Shown here in pieces: positions 62,415 through 64,000 of a stretch of DNA of 64,000 bases. Positions within the stretch are counted from its first letter, which is position 1. Every line of letters starts with the position of its first letter. The notes below the pieces were generated by a model, which saw only the letters and a list, made by a program, of their open reading frames with translations, made no database searches and was not told the DNA's origin. The position numbers and the translations under genes are program-made. Source of the DNA: Spongorhabdus nitratireducens (lineage in GTDB: Bacteria > Pseudomonadota > Gammaproteobacteria > Pseudomonadales > Endozoicomonadaceae); assembly GCA_947387575.1 (NCBI GenBank), contig CANDOC010000008.1:1-64000 (forward strand), in the 5' to 3' direction.

Positions 62415-63652
62415 AGTGATGCCACCTCCTGATCTGGCAGTTCCTTGCTTGCCAGTTCGGTTGGCATAACTTTCAGCGGCATACCTTCCACTACAACAGG
62501 CAACAGCGTTGTAATAATTCTTTCGCCGGCTTGAACTCCACCTTTCAGCACTACCTGATCGCGACCACGGAATAACACTTCAACTTGTCGTATTTCCAGT
62601 TGATCAAGATCGTTCATCAGCCATATTTTATTATCGCCATGCAGCCATTCACGGGATACCAGAATGACATTATCAAGTTCATGTCCGCTGATACCGGCCT
62701 GCAGAAAATCTCCAACCAGAACTTTAGGCAAACCATTGTTTTCAGGTTTAAGTGCCATCGGATCATCAATGCTAATGATTACTCTGGCCATACGAGTGCT
62801 TTCTTCCAAACGGGGAAGGAGGGACAGAACTTCACCAGATCGGCTGCTATTCATGTTCCAGGCCGTGTTACTGGTAATCTTGACCTGAGATCCCTGAGCT
62901 TTATCTTTCGGAAAAACAATCCAACCCAGCTGGCTTACAGGGACACTGACTTCCAGCCAGAATTCATCGGTGCTGACCAACTCAAGCAGAGCGGTACCTG
63001 TGCTTACTTCACTACCCGGTTCAATATTCCGACTCAGAATACGTGAGTTAAACGGTGCTTTAACCTGCGTGCGTTCCAGATTCAGTTGCGCCTGCTGTAG
63101 CTGAACAGTGGCACTATCAACAGCCGAGCGTGCAATCGCCAGTTCCGGCTTGCGCAAAACAAAAGCTTCGTCGTCTGCACTCAGCTTCTGACCCATCAGC
63201 TCATATTCCCTGCGGGCAATAGCCTGTTGTCCTTTCTCCTGTAACAGTTGAGCTTCTGCTTTTGTCAGTGCACTCTGCTTTTCTCTGATAGTCAGCTGGT
63301 AATCTGCCGGATCAAGCTTCAGCAAAATATCACCCTGTGCCACCAGCTCACCAGGCAACAGATCTGATTCCAGTGACTGTACTCTGCCACCAACCCGGGG
63401 GTACAAGGTCAGGGAGCGGGCCGCTTTTACTTCTCCGGAAACTTCAATGACCGGTTGGTATGAACTGAACGCAGCCGTCTCTACATTAACCAGCCGGGCT
63501 TTAGGTTCAATTTTAACCTTGTCTACCCGGGGGGAATTTTTCATCAGCAGCCAGGCCGCTCCGACACCGGCTATCAGCAAAAGTACCGGCAATACTTTGA
63601 ACGCCCGGCCCTTCAAGCTGGACGCAGCATTTTTCTGTTGTGTTGAACTCAT
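62411..63652 (-). CDS. RND efflux periplasmic adaptor (membrane fusion protein)
   Basis: Periplasmic adaptor linking the RND permease to an outer-membrane channel. 413 aa. N-terminal membrane anchor (AFKVLPVLLLIAGVGAAWLLMK, ~19-40). Lipoyl half-motifs YPRVGGRVQSLESDLLPGELVAQGDILLKLDPADYQLT and the later KAPFNSRILSRNIEPGSEVSTGTALLELV enclose a coiled-coil hairpin (~105-190). Beta-barrel and membrane-proximal domains follow. It overlaps the permease gene by 4 nt and lies 24 nt after the outer-membrane factor gene. Confidence 0.93.
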   Translation of the reverse strand: MSSTQQKNAASSLKGRAFKVLPVLLLIAGVGAAWLLMKNSPRVDKVKIEPKARLVNVETAAFSSYQPVIEVSGEVKAARSLTLYPRVGGRVQSLESDLLPGELVAQGDILLKLDPADYQLTIREKQSALTKAEAQLLQEKGQQAIARREYELMGQKLSADDEAFVLRKPELAIARSAVDSATVQLQQAQLNLERTQVKAPFNSRILSRNIEPGSEVSTGTALLELVSTDEFWLEVSVPVSQLGWIVFPKDKAQGSQVKITSNTAWNMNSSRSGEVLSLLPRLEESTRMARVIISIDDPMALKPENNGLPKVLVGDFLQAGISGHELDNVILVSREWLHGDNKIWLMNDLDQLEIRQVEVLFRGRDQVVLKGGVQAGERIITTLLPVVVEGMPLKVMPTELASKELPDQEVASL

Positions 63653-63676
63653 GTGTGTTCCTGAATCTTTGCGATA

Positions 63677-64000
63677 TTACTGCGCTGATTTTGCTGAATT
63701 CATGTCGGCTGAGGCTGTGAGAAAACCGCCACCCAATGCCCGATAAAGATCAACCCTGTACTCCAGGTGCTGCACTCTGGATGTCAGTAGCTGTCTTTCA
63801 AGCTTGTATAACTGTTGCTGTGCATTCAGTACGGCCAGGTAGTTCTCGGTTCCCTTGGCATAACGCAGCCGGATCTGTTCCAGTACCTGCTTTGCCAAAG
63901 CGGTTTGCTCAAGGGTTTTATCCAGATAATGCTGTTGTGCCGCTTCTCTGGTCAGTGCAGCTTCAACTTCGCCCAGCGCATCAAGTACGGACTGGGTATA
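63677..64000 (-). CDS. Outer-membrane efflux factor, TolC/NodT type (C-terminal part only)
   Basis: The last 107 residues of a TolC-family channel; the rest lies beyond the window. Readable frame: the SVLDALGEVEAALTREAAQQ helix, QVLEQIRLRYAKGTENYLAVLNAQQQLYKLERQLLTSR, then HLEYRVDLYRALGGGFL, the NodT-family C-terminal pattern. It is the first (most upstream) visible gene of the efflux operon with adaptor and permease. Confidence 0.9.
   Translation of the reverse strand, partial: YTQSVLDALGEVEAALTREAAQQHYLDKTLEQTALAKQVLEQIRLRYAKGTENYLAVLNAQQQLYKLERQLLTSRVQHLEYRVDLYRALGGGFLTASADMNSAKSAQ

Noticed and set aside
1-64000. CRISPR arrays, tRNA and rRNA genes, insertion sequences, prophage
   Set aside because: I looked for regular spaced repeats, tRNA T-arms, transposases and phage genes and found none I can support.

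Overview
The window looks like the chromosome of a motile marine gammaproteobacterium. A host-associated Endozoicomonas-like or other oceanospirillal lineage is my best guess, but this is inference from gene content; there is no rRNA or other marker gene in the window. The DNA is of moderate GC, genes are densely packed, and many stops overlap the next start.

Left part (1-20.4 kb). A truncated flagellin gene and its lysine methylase FliB lie at the left edge. A mixed stretch follows: a YghU-type glutathione transferase, a divergent exported acyl-CoA dehydrogenase-like protein, a MATE exporter, a four-gene bufferin operon (bufABC plus a DoxX gene; copper-binding modified peptide), a PdxA-family dehydrogenase, threonine dehydrogenase (tdh), a YfcC transporter, an inositol polyphosphate kinase-like protein, YedF, PepD, an unknown exported protein, a frameshifted EamA transporter and a nucleoside-recognition membrane protein.

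Centre (21.2-53.0 kb). This is a large flagellar cluster in several transcription units. On the minus strand are flgBCDEFGHIJ and flgKL, interrupted by a MATE gene on the opposite strand. On the plus strand are flgA, flgM and flgN. On the minus strand again are motY-flrB-flrC and fliEFGH-(ParM-like actin)-fliIJ. On the plus strand is fliMNOPQR-flhBA. Together these encode rod, hook, rings, hook-junction proteins, export apparatus, C-ring, the sigma-54 regulatory pair and the T-ring protein. The order resembles lateral-type flagellar clusters. No fliK, fliL, fliD, fliS, fliA, flhF, flhG, motA or motB is present here. The most unusual feature is a complete ParM/StbA-family actin ATPase gene sitting between fliH and fliI. 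Its stop codon overlaps the fliI start, and three tandem 17-bp repeats lie just upstream of it.

Right part (53.1-64 kb). Cardiolipin synthase, MoeA, an orphan ABC ATPase, an exported His/Pro-rich protein, an exported HAD phosphatase resembling lipin (LNS2) domains, and an RND efflux operon (permease, adaptor, and an outer-membrane factor cut by the window end).

The eukaryote-like IPK kinase, the lipin-like exported phosphatase and the exported acyl-CoA dehydrogenase-like protein fit a host-associated lifestyle, but their functions are inferred from motifs read by eye.
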